64,000 nucleotides of DNA from JAOUEA01 sp035249905 (lineage in GTDB: Bacteria; Actinomycetota; UBA4738; HRBIN12): the NCBI GenBank assembly GCA_035249905.1, contig DATFFT010000018.1, positions 24,022-88,021 of the forward strand, given 5' to 3'. Positions 6,856 to 18,769 of this stretch are shown in pieces. Both the position numbers and the translations under genes were made by a program. The notes under the pieces were generated by a model that was not told the origin of the DNA, made no database searches, and saw only the letters and a program-made list of their open reading frames with translations. Each line of letters opens with the position of its first letter. Positions within the stretch are counted from its first letter, which is position 1.

Positions 6856-8505
6856 ATGACCGCAGCCGGCCGCACCGTCGCGCGCGCGATCGTCGAGTGC
6901 CTCGAGAACGAGGGAGTCGAGGTCGTCTTCGGCCTGCCCGGAGAGGAGAACCTCCACACGATCGATGCGCTCGCCGAGAGCCCGATCCGGTTCATCACGA
7001 CCCGGGACGAGCGAGGTGCGGCGTTCATGGCCGACACGTACGGCGCGCTCACGGCCCGCGCTGGGGTGTGCCTCGCGACGCTGGGACCGGGTGCGATCAA
7101 TCTGATGCTGGGCATCGCGAACGCGCAGCTCGACCGGCACCCGCTCGTCGCGATCGTGGCGCAGGCGAGCCTGGACCGCATCTACAAGGAATCCCACCAG
7201 TTCGTCGACCTCGTGTCGCTGTTCCGGCCGATCACGACCTGGGGCGACATGGTCACCGTGCCGGGAGCCGCCCCGGAGATGGTTCGAAAGGCGTTCAAGC
7301 GGGCGACGACCGAACCCCCCGGATCGACCTTCATCGTGCTTCCCGAGGACGTCGCGGAGCGTTCGACCGATGCGCCCGTGCTCCCCGTGAACAGGCCGGT
7401 CGATCCCTCGCCCGACGAGGGCCAGGTGCGGCGGGCGGCGCAGGTGCTCGCGACGGCGCAGCATCCGATCGTGCTCGCGGGACCCGGGGTCGCGCGTGAG
7501 CGAGCGACCGAGGCGCTCGTCCGTTTCAGCGAGCGGCTGAACCTTCCCGTGGCCACGACGTTCCTCGGCAAAGGGGTGTTCCCGGACAATCACCCGAACG
7601 CGCTGGGAACGATCGGCTTCATGGTGAAGGACTACGCGAACTTCGGCCTGGATCGGGCCGACGTGGTCCTGGCGGTGGGCTACGACCTCGTGGAGTTCTC
7701 ACCGGCGCGGTGGAACCCACGGCGCGACAAGCGGATCGTGCACGTCCACAGCACGGTCGCCGAGGTCGATGCCAACTACACGCTCGCCGTCGGCGTGCAG
7801 GGGAGCATCGGCGAGACCCTCGACGCGATCGGGGCATCGAGCCTCGTCCACGACACCCGTGGGGAGATCTTCCCCGTCCGCGACCTCGTTCGGGAGGAGT
7901 TCGAACACGGCGCGGCCGACGACTCGTTCCCGCTGGCGCCGGCCCGCGTGGTCTTCGACATCCGATCCGTGCTCGGCGACGACGACATCGTGCTCTGCGA
8001 CACGGGCGCGGTGAAGATGTGGATGGCGCGGCTCTACCCGACCCATCGACCCAACACCTGCCTCATCTCGAACGGGCTCGCCACGATGGCGTTCTCGCTG
8101 CCCGGCGCGATCGCCGCGAAGCTCGTGAAGCCCGAACGGAAGGTGCTGGCCGCCATGGGCGACGGCGCGTTCGCGATGAGCATGGCCGAGATCGAGACCG
8201 CCGTGCGCGAGGGCCTGCACTTCGTGATCCTCGTGTGGATCGACGGGAGCTACGGGCTGATCGGATGGAAGCAGGACCTCCACTTCGGCCGGCAGGCTGC
8301 GGTTTCCTTCTCCAACCCCGACTTCGTGCAGCTCGCCCAGAGCTTCGGAGCCAAGGGTTACGAGATCGGGGCGGCCGACGAGCTCGCGCCCACGTTGCGC
8401 AAGGCCCTGGACGACGACGCCGTTTCGATCGTCGCCTGTCCGGTCGACTATGCGGAGAACGCCCGCCTGATCGAACGGCTCGGCGCGCTCACCGAGCCGA
8501 TCTGA
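6856..8505 (+). CDS. Acetolactate synthase-like ThDP-dependent enzyme
   Basis: The 549-residue protein has the three domains of the ThDP family: an N-terminal pyrimidine domain with catalytic Glu52 (TRDERGAAFMADTYG), a central domain (IVLAGPGVARERA...), and a C-terminal pyrophosphate domain with MGDGAFAMSMAEIETA near residue 433. The phrases RADVVLAVGYDLVEFSPARWNP and SYGLIGWKQDLHFGR resemble catabolic acetolactate synthase AlsS more than IlvB. It would condense two pyruvates to 2-acetolactate. No small subunit (ilvH/ilvN) or acetolactate decarboxylase gene is nearby. Start ATG 6856 fits a leaderless mRNA. A related decarboxylase or carboligase specificity is possible. Confidence 0.8.
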   Translation: MTAAGRTVARAIVECLENEGVEVVFGLPGEENLHTIDALAESPIRFITTRDERGAAFMADTYGALTARAGVCLATLGPGAINLMLGIANAQLDRHPLVAIVAQASLDRIYKESHQFVDLVSLFRPITTWGDMVTVPGAAPEMVRKAFKRATTEPPGSTFIVLPEDVAERSTDAPVLPVNRPVDPSPDEGQVRRAAQVLATAQHPIVLAGPGVARERATEALVRFSERLNLPVATTFLGKGVFPDNHPNALGTIGFMVKDYANFGLDRADVVLAVGYDLVEFSPARWNPRRDKRIVHVHSTVAEVDANYTLAVGVQGSIGETLDAIGASSLVHDTRGEIFPVRDLVREEFEHGAADDSFPLAPARVVFDIRSVLGDDDIVLCDTGAVKMWMARLYPTHRPNTCLISNGLATMAFSLPGAIAAKLVKPERKVLAAMGDGAFAMSMAEIETAVREGLHFVILVWIDGSYGLIGWKQDLHFGRQAAVSFSNPDFVQLAQSFGAKGYEIGAADELAPTLRKALDDDAVSIVACPVDYAENARLIERLGALTEPI

Positions 8506-8516
8506 GGCCACGACCG

Positions 8517-9743
8517 ATGGAACGTACGTCGGCCGTTCGTCGGAACACCGCGCTGCTCGCCGCCGCCCAAGGGTTCGCACAGCTGACGTTCCCGGTGCTG
8601 CTCGTCGCGGGGACGGTCGCGGCGACGGAGCTCTCCGGACGGCAGGGCGCGAGCGGGCTGGTGTGGGCGGTCTACTTCGGCTCCGCCGCCGTCGCCGCTC
8701 CCGTCATCGGGCGATGGATGGATCGCGCCGGGCGTCGCCCCGGGATCCTGCTCGCCCTGGCGATGACCGTGCTCGGCGGGGTGGGGTGCGCGGCCGCCGT
8801 GATCTGGGGCTCGTTCCCGGTCCTGCTGGCGGCCGTCGTTCCCTTCGGCATCGGGTACGCCGGCGTCAACCTCACGCGAGCCGCCGTCGCGGACATGTAC
8901 CGGCCGGAACGAAGGGCTCGGGCGGTCGGCATCGTGCTGGCGTGTGGCACGATCGGCGCCGTCGGCAGTCCCTTGCTCGTCGCGTTCGTGCAGGGGGCCG
9001 CTCCTTCCCCCCGAGCCGCCGACCTGCTTCCGTGGCTGATCGTCCCGGCGGGCGCGTTGGCGGCGTCGGGATTCGTGCTTCGGGTTCGCCCGGACCCGCG
9101 CGACCTCGCGCCGCCGCCGGCCGACGGCGATCTCGCGCCGGCCCCCGCCCGCACGCCACGGCAGCTCCTGCGGGTGGCGCCGTTCCGTACCGCGATCCTG
9201 GCCGCGGCCGTCGGCCAGATCGCGATGGTGGGCGTGATGGGAGTGACGCCCGCCGCCCTGCATCACCTCGGCCACGGTGACACGACGATCGCGTGGATCA
9301 TCAGCGTCCACATCGGAGGGATGTTCGCGTTCTCGCCGTTCATCGGGGCTGCGATGGACCGGTGGGGCCGTCGAGCCGGCCTGGTCGCCGGATGCCTGGT
9401 GAGCGTGGCCGGCGCGCTGCTCGCCGGCACCGAGGGTTCGGCGCCCCTCGTGGGCGCCGGCCTGTTCGCGCTCGGCATCGGATGGTCGGCGACGTTCCTC
9501 GGGGCGACGGCCGTGATCAGCGACGTGACGACGCCGGCCGAGCGCGCGGGCGCCCTCGGCTTCACCGATCTGTTCGTCAGCCTGTGCTCGGCAACCGCGG
9601 GGGTGATCTCCGGGGTGGTGCTCGAGACCGCCGGGTACTCGACGCTCGGGGTGATCACGGCGACCCTCGTGGTCGCCGTGCTCGTGGTCGTGGTGCGGTC
9701 GGAGACGGCGACGGCTCCGAGCCTTGACCCGGGCTCCCGATAG
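8517..9743 (+). CDS. MFS transporter
   Basis: The 408-residue protein has about 12 hydrophobic segments and the MFS loop motif after helix 2 (GRWMDRAGRRPG), with a second copy in the C-terminal half (GAAMDRWGRRAG). It is a typical 12-helix drug or metabolite:H+ antiporter of the inner membrane. The substrate cannot be assigned. It lies 11 nt after the acetolactate-synthase-like gene in the same direction, so the two are probably co-transcribed. ATG 8517 was taken as the start because hydrophobic sequence begins soon after. Confidence 0.82.
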   Translation: MERTSAVRRNTALLAAAQGFAQLTFPVLLVAGTVAATELSGRQGASGLVWAVYFGSAAVAAPVIGRWMDRAGRRPGILLALAMTVLGGVGCAAAVIWGSFPVLLAAVVPFGIGYAGVNLTRAAVADMYRPERRARAVGIVLACGTIGAVGSPLLVAFVQGAAPSPRAADLLPWLIVPAGALAASGFVLRVRPDPRDLAPPPADGDLAPAPARTPRQLLRVAPFRTAILAAAVGQIAMVGVMGVTPAALHHLGHGDTTIAWIISVHIGGMFAFSPFIGAAMDRWGRRAGLVAGCLVSVAGALLAGTEGSAPLVGAGLFALGIGWSATFLGATAVISDVTTPAERAGALGFTDLFVSLCSATAGVISGVVLETAGYSTLGVITATLVVAVLVVVVRSETATAPSLDPGSR

Positions 9744-9746
9744 AAT
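9741..9746 (+). promoter_or_regulatory. -10 box upstream of secA
   Basis: TAGAAT straddles the stop of the MFS gene and lies about 40 nt before the secA start. It allows a leader of roughly 34 nt. No -35 box at the usual distance is visible. Confidence 0.45.
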
Positions 9747-9786
9747 CGGAACGGACACCACCCGACCCCGGAAAGCTCAGGAACGC

Positions 9787-12507
<2,721 letters not shown>

Positions 12508-12516
12508 GGCAGCCGG

Positions 12517-12978
12517 CTACGCCGAGATCGGGCGAGCCAGCACCTGACACGGGTTCTCGGGGCCCCAGATGTCCAGCTCCGCCACCGGCTTGAACCCTCG
12601 GGCGAGGTAGAACCCTCGGGTCTGGGAGTACTCGGCCCCCGGGTCGCCGTCGCGATCCGAGACCGTCTTCACCAGGAGCGATCGGGTCCCGGCCGGAAGT
12701 CGGTCGACGAGCGCGGCAACGAGCGCCGTGCCGATGCCGCCCTCGCGCCGATCGGCCCGCACCGCCATCCACGTGATCTCGTGGTCGGACCCTGGACGGG
12801 TCTCGTGGGTCATGAACCCCACGACCTCGCCGTCTTCCACCGCCACGAGGCCGTCCTGGGTCCGGACGGCTCGGGCGCAGGCCGCGATGCCGCCGGCCTC
12901 TCCGAACCACTTCGGCAGCCCTCGCACGATGGCGTCGCACGCGTCGGCATCGAGCCCCGGGTCGAGTCGCCGGATCAT
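12517..12978 (-). CDS. GNAT-family N-acetyltransferase
   Basis: The 153-residue protein has the GNAT fold with the acetyl-CoA loop RADRREGGIGTALVAALVDRL and a C-terminal FYLARGFKPVAE strand typical of motif B. The substrate is unknown. ATG 12978 was chosen over GTG 12987 because a -10 box TACGGT (reverse strand, 12991-12986) is 7 nt before it. The gene is divergent from prfB, with only about 44 nt between the starts, and its 3' end is 9 nt from the secA stop (convergent). Confidence 0.82.
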   Translation of the reverse strand: MIRRLDPGLDADACDAIVRGLPKWFGEAGGIAACARAVRTQDGLVAVEDGEVVGFMTHETRPGSDHEITWMAVRADRREGGIGTALVAALVDRLPAGTRSLLVKTVSDRDGDPGAEYSQTRGFYLARGFKPVAELDIWGPENPCQVLARPISA

Positions 12979-12985
12979 CGCGAGC

Positions 12986-12991
12986 ACCGTA
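12986..12991 (-). promoter_or_regulatory. -10 box for leaderless GNAT gene
   Basis: TACGGT on the reverse strand with 7 nt to ATG 12978. A second -10-like box, TACGAT at 13007-13012, serves prfB in the opposite direction. Confidence 0.5.
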
Positions 12992-13022
12992 CCGGACGGC
13001 CGCTGCTACGATGCGCCGAGCG

Positions 13023-14133
13023 ATGAGCGAGCACAGCGAACGGTTGCACAAGCTCCGCGCACGCGTCCTGGCCGCCAAGGAGTTCCTTTGACGTCGAGGG
13101 CAAACGCTCGCAGGCCCAGGAACTCGAGCGCCAGGCGGCAGATCCTTCCCTCTGGGACGACCAGCAACGGGCGCAGCAGGTCACGTCGAGGCTCGCCCGT
13201 CTCCGCGACGACGTCGCGCGGTACGACGGCCTGATCGCCCGCGTCGACGACGCGGTGGCGATCGACGAGTTGCTCGCCGAGGAGTCGGACCCCGAACTCG
13301 ACCGGGAGCTCACGGTTTCGCTCGGTGGGCTCGAGGCCGACGTCGACAAGCTCGAGCTCGCGGCGCTGCTGTCCGGCACGTACGACGCGTCCGACGCGAT
13401 CGCGACGATCAACGCCGGCGCCGGCGGCACCGAGAGCCAGGACTGGGCCGAGATGCTGCTGCGCATGTACACGCGTTGGGCCGAACGGCAGGGGTTCGAC
13501 GCCGACGTGGACGACGTGCAGTACGGCGACGAGGCGGGGATCAAATCGGCGACGTTCACGGTGCGGGGCACCAACGCCTACGGGCTGCTCTCGACCGAGC
13601 GAGGCGTACACCGGCTCGTGCGCATCAGCCCGTTCGACTCGCAGAAGCGGCGGCATACGTCGTTCGCGTCGCTCGACGTGATCCCGATGCTCGAGGAGGC
13701 CGACGAAGACGACATCGAGATCCCCGCCGACGATCTGCGGATCGACGTGTACCGATCGAGCGGCCCCGGCGGGCAGTCGGTGAACACGACCGATTCGGCG
13801 GTTCGCATCACGCACATCCCGACCGGCATCGTGGCCGCGTGCCAGAACGAGCGCTCGCAGCTGCAGAACCGAGCCGTCGCGATGCGCATCTTGAAGGCGC
13901 GCCTCGCCGAGCGGGAACGGATCAAGCGTGCGGAGGAGATGGCCTCGATCCGGGGGGAGCGCAAGGCGGTCGACTTCGGATCGCAGATCCGCTCCTACGT
14001 GCTGGCTCCCTATCAGATGGTCAAGGACCATCGCACCGACCAGGAGATCGGCGACCCGCAGCGAGTGCTCGACGGCGATATCGACCGGTTCACCGAGGCG
14101 GAGCTTCGCCGGCGGGCGGCGGCGTCGGCCTGA
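13023..14133 (+). CDS. prfB: Peptide chain release factor 2 with programmed +1 frameshift
   Basis: The gene is read as 13023-13088 joined to 13090-14133, giving 369 residues. The first 22 codons end at CTT followed by in-frame TGA 13089-13091. Shifting +1 at CTT continues as DVEGKRSQAQELE.... The site has an internal Shine-Dalgarno AAGGAG (13077-13082) exactly 3 nt before CTT-TGA-C, as in E. coli. Tripeptide SPF (202-204) marks RF2 (UAA/UGA) and GGQ (249-251) is the catalytic loop. RF2 shortage at the UGA favours shifting, so expression is autoregulated. An alternative in-frame ATG at 13011 overlaps the -10 box. Confidence 0.96.
13077..13092 (+). promoter_or_regulatory. prfB recoding signal
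   Basis: AAGGAG, a 3-nt spacer, then CTT TGA C. The geometry matches the classic RF2 autoregulatory +1 frameshift site. Confidence 0.93.
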
Positions 14134-16582
14134 TCCCTCGCCGGCGGCGCCGTTCCGCGGCGAGCGCGACGAGGCCGGCGAGGGCGAGCGCACCCCAGGC
14201 CACGATGCCCACCCTCACACCCGAGGTCACCGAGTCGTCGACGTACGTGAGGTGCACCTCGTGGTCCCCGGCTGGCACGGCCACCCCCTGCAGGAAGCCG
14301 TCGGTGGGGAGCACGGTCGCGGGCGTTCCGTCGACGGTCGCCTTCCACCCCTCGTCGTACACGGTGCGCACGACGACGATCGACGGCGCCGTCGCGCGCA
14401 CGTCGACCTGCACCGACTCGGGCGAGGACTCGCGGTAGGTCGCCGTGCCGGGTCGCGCCTCGGGCGTGGGCTCGATGCCGGGATGGCGCTCCAGCACGGC
14501 GATCGCCGCCGGATCGAACGACGGGGGCAGGATCGTCCTCAGCGCGCCGGTGGCGCTCGGCACCACGCGGAAGTTCGATACCACCGAGACCCGTGGCTGC
14601 CACCCCGCGACCTCGAACAGGTCATAGCCTTGGGCACGATCCACGATCGAGGCCGCGAGCGGGGGAGCGATACCGGTCGGGACCACGAGGTAGCGAGCTC
14701 CGAGCAGTCGCATGTCGCGGAGCGTGGGAACGTCGACGACCGATGCGTTGTAGAAGATCGGTAGCGGGGACCGCACCCGGATGTAATCCCAGTAGCGCCG
14801 GAGCTGCACCGGGTTGTACCCGAGGGTGTCGTGGAGCCCGAAGAGCGTGCCTCGCTCCATCGCGAGCGCCGGCCAGTCGGGCTCGAGCTGCATGAACAGG
14901 TACCCCTTCTCGAACGACGAGGCGGGCGGCGCCCAGGTGAGGTAGCGGTCGTGCGTCGCCGCCAGGCGAGGCACGAACGCGGTCGGCGCGACGAACGCCG
15001 AGGCGTCGACCTGTGGCAGGGGCAGCGGCTGAGGGATCAGGTTCGGGTGGGCCCCCGCCTCGAGGTTGAGCCTGATCGTGTCGCCCGGCGGCGTGAGCTG
15101 GGAGTACACGGCGCTGGCGAGCAGCTCGACGACCAGCACTCCGCCGACGGCGATCCACCCCCAGGGTCGCCGCTTCGCCGTCAGCTGGAACACGGCCCAG
15201 GCGCCGGCCGCCAGGCCGACGGCGAGCATCACGAAGCGCAGCGGGTTCGCGAACGCGAGCAAGGGCATGCCGAGCCACAGGAAGGTCCCCGCCCCCAGCC
15301 AACCGGCTGCCTGACGAGGCTCGAGCGGGTCGTCTCGGGCTGCCTGGATGCCGATCGCGCCCAGGACCGGGACCGCGATCACGGCGAGGAATCGCATGCG
15401 CCCCGGGTTGTGCAGGTAAACGTCGCCGAAGGGGATGCGCAGGAAGAGGTCCCGGACAGGAGCCGCGGTGACGACCGGATCGAGCATCAGGACCCAGGTG
15501 AGCGCGAGCGCGCCGCCGAACGCCCACAGGAGCACGCGGTGACGCCGCGAGCGAAGCGCGAGCGGCACCCCGAGCAGGATCACCGCGCCTGCGTAGGCGC
15601 CCGGGGTGGCGCCGAACGCGAACGGCCAGGCGGCCCAGACGCCGTTCGCCTGGATCCCTCCCGAGCCGCTGCCGCCGAGAACCCCGATCGCGTCGCCGAG
15701 CCGATCGTAGCCGGCGGCCAGGCTCGATGCCTCGATGGCGTCGACGCGCGGGATCAGGACCGCGAGCGACAGGAGCGGCACGGCGATGAGGAAGGCCGCG
15801 GCGCGACCGGCCGCTCCCCCGACGAGGAGCCGCGTCGACGACCGGTCGGTCTCGTTCCGCCGCTCCATCACGTCGAACACGGCGCTCGCGGCCACGTACG
15901 CGCCGAGCAACGCGGTGCAGACGACGAGGCCGTGACTCAGGTGAGCGGTCGCGACCTGCGACCAACCGAGCGCGCCCACCCCGATCCACCCGAGGCGCGC
16001 GGACCATCGGCCCGAACGTCGGTACCCGGCCGCCCCGACCAGGGCGATCGTGGTCCACGCCATCGCCCCGGCGAAGGGCATGGAGATCGCGACCTCGGAG
16101 GTCGACATCAGCATCGCGAGCGAGAGCCCGCCGGCGGCCGCGGCGAACCTCGAGAGCCGTTCGATCCGCAGGAAGCCGTAGACCCCCAGGCCGGCGACGA
16201 TCGGGTTGGCGACGATGAACGCGCGCATCGCCACCGCAGGCGAGAGGCGAGAGAACAATCCCATCGGCAGTAAGTAGAGCCAGCCTCCTTGCGGATCCGC
16301 GGCGTAGCGGTAGCCGGCCATCTCGAACGGGTTCCACAGCGGCACGTGACCCGCCGCGATCGAGCGCCCGAGGAACGAGAACCGAGGCAGCCAGAACGAG
16401 AGGATGTCGGGGTGCGCGTCGCTCAGCCGATCGGCGAAGGCGAATCCGCGCAAGGCGAACAGGACGCCGGCGACGATCAGTGCGGGACCGGCGATCGCGA
16501 CGGCGAACCGGCGGCCTCGGCCCGTGGTCATGGGCCTGCCCTCGACACGCCGGTCGGGGGTGGCCACGCTCGTCGTTCGCAT
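14090..16582 (-). CDS. YfhO-like large polytopic membrane protein
   Basis: The 830-residue protein has about a dozen hydrophobic helices (residues ~25-480), then a long extracytoplasmic domain (DGFLQGVAVPAGDHEVHLTY near its end) and a final helix with an Arg-rich tail. Motifs such as HPDILSFWLPRFSFLGRSI and VPLWNPFEMAGYRYAADPQ resemble bacterial YfhO/GT-C-type proteins, which modify cell-envelope polymers with lipid-linked sugars. The donor and acceptor are unknown. ATG 16582 follows TAAGCT by 8 nt on the reverse strand. Its 3' end overlaps the convergent prfB by 44 nt. Confidence 0.75.
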   Translation of the reverse strand: MRTTSVATPDRRVEGRPMTTGRGRRFAVAIAGPALIVAGVLFALRGFAFADRLSDAHPDILSFWLPRFSFLGRSIAAGHVPLWNPFEMAGYRYAADPQGGWLYLLPMGLFSRLSPAVAMRAFIVANPIVAGLGVYGFLRIERLSRFAAAAGGLSLAMLMSTSEVAISMPFAGAMAWTTIALVGAAGYRRSGRWSARLGWIGVGALGWSQVATAHLSHGLVVCTALLGAYVAASAVFDVMERRNETDRSSTRLLVGGAAGRAAAFLIAVPLLSLAVLIPRVDAIEASSLAAGYDRLGDAIGVLGGSGSGGIQANGVWAAWPFAFGATPGAYAGAVILLGVPLALRSRRHRVLLWAFGGALALTWVLMLDPVVTAAPVRDLFLRIPFGDVYLHNPGRMRFLAVIAVPVLGAIGIQAARDDPLEPRQAAGWLGAGTFLWLGMPLLAFANPLRFVMLAVGLAAGAWAVFQLTAKRRPWGWIAVGGVLVVELLASAVYSQLTPPGDTIRLNLEAGAHPNLIPQPLPLPQVDASAFVAPTAFVPRLAATHDRYLTWAPPASSFEKGYLFMQLEPDWPALAMERGTLFGLHDTLGYNPVQLRRYWDYIRVRSPLPIFYNASVVDVPTLRDMRLLGARYLVVPTGIAPPLAASIVDRAQGYDLFEVAGWQPRVSVVSNFRVVPSATGALRTILPPSFDPAAIAVLERHPGIEPTPEARPGTATYRESSPESVQVDVRATAPSIVVVRTVYDEGWKATVDGTPATVLPTDGFLQGVAVPAGDHEVHLTYVDDSVTSGVRVGIVAWGALALAGLVALAAERRRRRGIRPTPPPAGEAPPR

Positions 16583-16632
16583 GGCGCCCAAGCTTACGGA
16601 CGTCGGCTCCCGGCCGCGTGGGGGACGTCTGG

Positions 16633-16638
16633 TAGGGT
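16633..16638 (+). promoter_or_regulatory. -10 box upstream of ftsEX-smpB
   Basis: TAGGGT about 40 nt before ftsE, with a short leader and weak TGAGG ribosome-binding sequence. Confidence 0.4.
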
Positions 16639-16677
16639 TGTCCCGGTTCGCGCTTCCCCCCCACTCCTGAGGCCAAG

Positions 16678-17355
16678 ATGATCAGTCTTCAGCGTGTCAC
16701 GAAGACCTACAAGAACGGTGTCACCGCCCTCACCGACGTCGACGTCGAGGTCGAGAAGGGCGAGTTCGTCTTCATCGTCGGGCAGTCCGGATCGGGGAAG
16801 TCGACGATGATCCGCTTGCTGATCCGCGAGGAAGACGTCACGAAGGGCTCGATCTACGTCGGCGGCAAGAACCTCGCGAAGATGTCGAGCTGGGACATCC
16901 CCAAGCTCCGCCGCAACGTCGGCACGGTCTTCCAGGACTTCCGGCTGCTGCAGGACAAGACGGTGTTCGAGAACGTCGCGTTCGGTCTCGAGGTCATCGG
17001 CAAGCCGAAGCATGTGATCGGCCAGCGCGTGCCCGAGATCCTCGAGTACGTGGGTCTGGGTGACAAGCTCAGCAACTATCCCGACGAGCTCTCCGGCGGC
17101 GAGCAGCAGCGCGTCTCGATCGCGCGCGCCTGCGTGAACCGGCCGCTCGTGCTCCTGGCCGACGAGCCGACGGGCAACCTCGACCCCAACACGAGCGTCG
17201 ACATCATGCGGCTCCTCGACAAGGTCAACCGCATCGGCACGACGGTCGTGATGGCGACGCACGACCAGGCGATCGTCGATGCGATGCGCAAGCGCGTGAT
17301 CGAGCTCGACGAGGGTCTCGTGATCCGGGATCAATCCCGGGGCGTCTACAGCTGA
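16678..17355 (+). CDS. ftsE: Cell-division ABC ATPase FtsE
   Basis: The 225-residue ABC ATPase has Walker A GQSGSGKST (35-43), signature LSGGEQQRVSIARA and Walker B VLLADEPTGNLD. With FtsX it forms the divisome complex that activates periplasmic peptidoglycan hydrolases rather than transporting a substrate. TVFQDFRLLQDKTVFENVAF is typical of FtsE. The stop overlaps the ftsX start by 1 nt (TGATG), and smpB follows, the conserved actinobacterial order. Confidence 0.95.
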   Translation: MISLQRVTKTYKNGVTALTDVDVEVEKGEFVFIVGQSGSGKSTMIRLLIREEDVTKGSIYVGGKNLAKMSSWDIPKLRRNVGTVFQDFRLLQDKTVFENVAFGLEVIGKPKHVIGQRVPEILEYVGLGDKLSNYPDELSGGEQQRVSIARACVNRPLVLLADEPTGNLDPNTSVDIMRLLDKVNRIGTTVVMATHDQAIVDAMRKRVIELDEGLVIRDQSRGVYS

Positions 17356-18266
17356 TGCGGCTGGAGTACTACCTCCGGGAGACGGCCGCGGGGCTCCGAC
17401 GCAACGGCATCGTGGCGTTCGCGGCGATGTCCACGGCGTTCATCGCGCTGTTCCTGTTCGGGCTCGCGCTGCTGATCGCTCGCCAGTTCAACCTCGTGAT
17501 CGAGGCGTGGACCGGCAACGTGCAGGTCGCGGTGTACCTGAGCGATCCCGCGAGGCCGCAGACCGTGACGCGCATCCAGACGAACCTCGAGCAGCTCCCG
17601 GCCGTCAGCTCGATCGAGTACTGGGACAAGGCCGAGACGTGCGCGCAGTTCGACCAGCTCTTCGAGGGCCAGGACGTGTTCCAGGAGGGGGTCGACTGCG
17701 AGCGTGCGATCCCGACCTCGCTGCGCATCAACCTGGCCGACCCCTCGCAGTTCGACCAGATCACCGCGGCGCTGGGGTGCGAGGCCGACGGCGCCACCCA
17801 GGAGATCCAGTGCACGGAACCGGGGGTCCGCGACGTCTCCGACTATCGAGATCTGCTCGATCGCCTGACCGCGATCACGCGCGTGCTGTCGATCGGCGTG
17901 CTGTCGATCGCGGTGATCATGCTCGCATCGGCGATCGCGCTCGTCGCGAACACACTTCGCATGGGCATGTTCGCGCGCCGAAAAGAGATCGGCATCATGC
18001 GTCTGGTTGGGGCGACGAACTGGCGCATCCGTGTACCGTTCCTGATCGAGGGGCTGGTCGAATCGCTGATCGGCGCGGCCGCCGCACTGGCGGCGCTCTT
18101 CGTGATCAAGGTGTTCTTCATCGATCAGCTCCGCGGCGAGCTGCAGTTCTTCCCGCTGATCCGCAACTCCGACGTGCTCGCGGTCGCGCCGTGGATCCTG
18201 ATCGCGGCGGTGGCCGTCGCGGTGATCGCCGGCACGATCGGCATGCGCCGCTTCCTCGACGTCTGA
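17355..18266 (+). CDS. ftsX: Cell-division protein FtsX
   Basis: The 303-residue membrane protein has the FtsX layout: a cytoplasmic start, TM1 near residues 23-44, a ~130-residue extracellular loop (contains three Cys: TCAQF, VDCER, LGCEAD, plus QCTEPG), then three TM helices (~175-300). It has the four-helix topology and the GIMRLVGATNWRIRVPFLIEG coupling region. It transmits FtsE ATP hydrolysis to cell-wall hydrolases outside. The four loop cysteines could form two disulfides. Confidence 0.94.
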   Translation: MRLEYYLRETAAGLRRNGIVAFAAMSTAFIALFLFGLALLIARQFNLVIEAWTGNVQVAVYLSDPARPQTVTRIQTNLEQLPAVSSIEYWDKAETCAQFDQLFEGQDVFQEGVDCERAIPTSLRINLADPSQFDQITAALGCEADGATQEIQCTEPGVRDVSDYRDLLDRLTAITRVLSIGVLSIAVIMLASAIALVANTLRMGMFARRKEIGIMRLVGATNWRIRVPFLIEGLVESLIGAAAALAALFVIKVFFIDQLRGELQFFPLIRNSDVLAVAPWILIAAVAVAVIAGTIGMRRFLDV

Positions 18267-18273
18267 GGCGCGT

Positions 18274-18747
18274 ATGTCGCCGAAGGACCGCGATCCCGGC
18301 CGGCAGACGGTCGCTTCGAACCGCAAGGCGCGGCACGACTACCAGATCATCGAGACGATCGAATGCGGCATCGTGCTCACCGGAGACGAGGTGAAGTCGC
18401 TCCGGGGCGGGCGCGCCTCGCTGGCGGAGGCATACGCGCGCGTGCGGGACGGCGAGGTCTGGCTCGAGGGCATGCACGTGCCGCCGTACGAGCAGGGGGA
18501 CAAGCGCCGCCATCTTCCGACACGCCCTCGGAAGCTGCTGCTGCATCGTCGCGAGATCGACAAGCTCGCCGTGCGGCAGCAGGAGCAGCGGCTGGCCCTG
18601 GTGCCGCTGCGCGTGTACTTCTCCCACGGCATGGCCAAGGTCGAGATCGCCGTCGCGAGAGGCAAGCGCGAGCACGAGAAGCGTCAGACGATCGCGAAGC
18701 GCGAGCAGGAACGCGAGATCGCCCGGGAGCTCGGTCGCCGGCGGTAG
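18274..18747 (+). CDS. smpB: SsrA-binding protein SmpB
   Basis: The 157-residue protein matches SmpB throughout: NRKARHDYQIIETIECGIVLTGDEVKSLRGG, then GMHVPPYEQG, PRKLLLHRREI and a basic C-terminal tail (KREHEKRQTIAKREQEREIARELGRRR) that enters the decoding centre. It brings tmRNA to stalled ribosomes. It starts 7 nt after ftsX and its partner RNA is 2.8 kb downstream, a compact trans-translation neighbourhood. Confidence 0.96.
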   Translation: MSPKDRDPGRQTVASNRKARHDYQIIETIECGIVLTGDEVKSLRGGRASLAEAYARVRDGEVWLEGMHVPPYEQGDKRRHLPTRPRKLLLHRREIDKLAVRQQEQRLALVPLRVYFSHGMAKVEIAVARGKREHEKRQTIAKREQEREIARELGRRR

Positions 18748-18769
18748 CCGGGCCGGAGGTCGATCGCTG

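Noticed and set aside
9724..9729. TTGACC as a -35 box for secA
   Set aside because: Only 11 nt from TAGAAT, far short of the usual 16-18 nt spacing.
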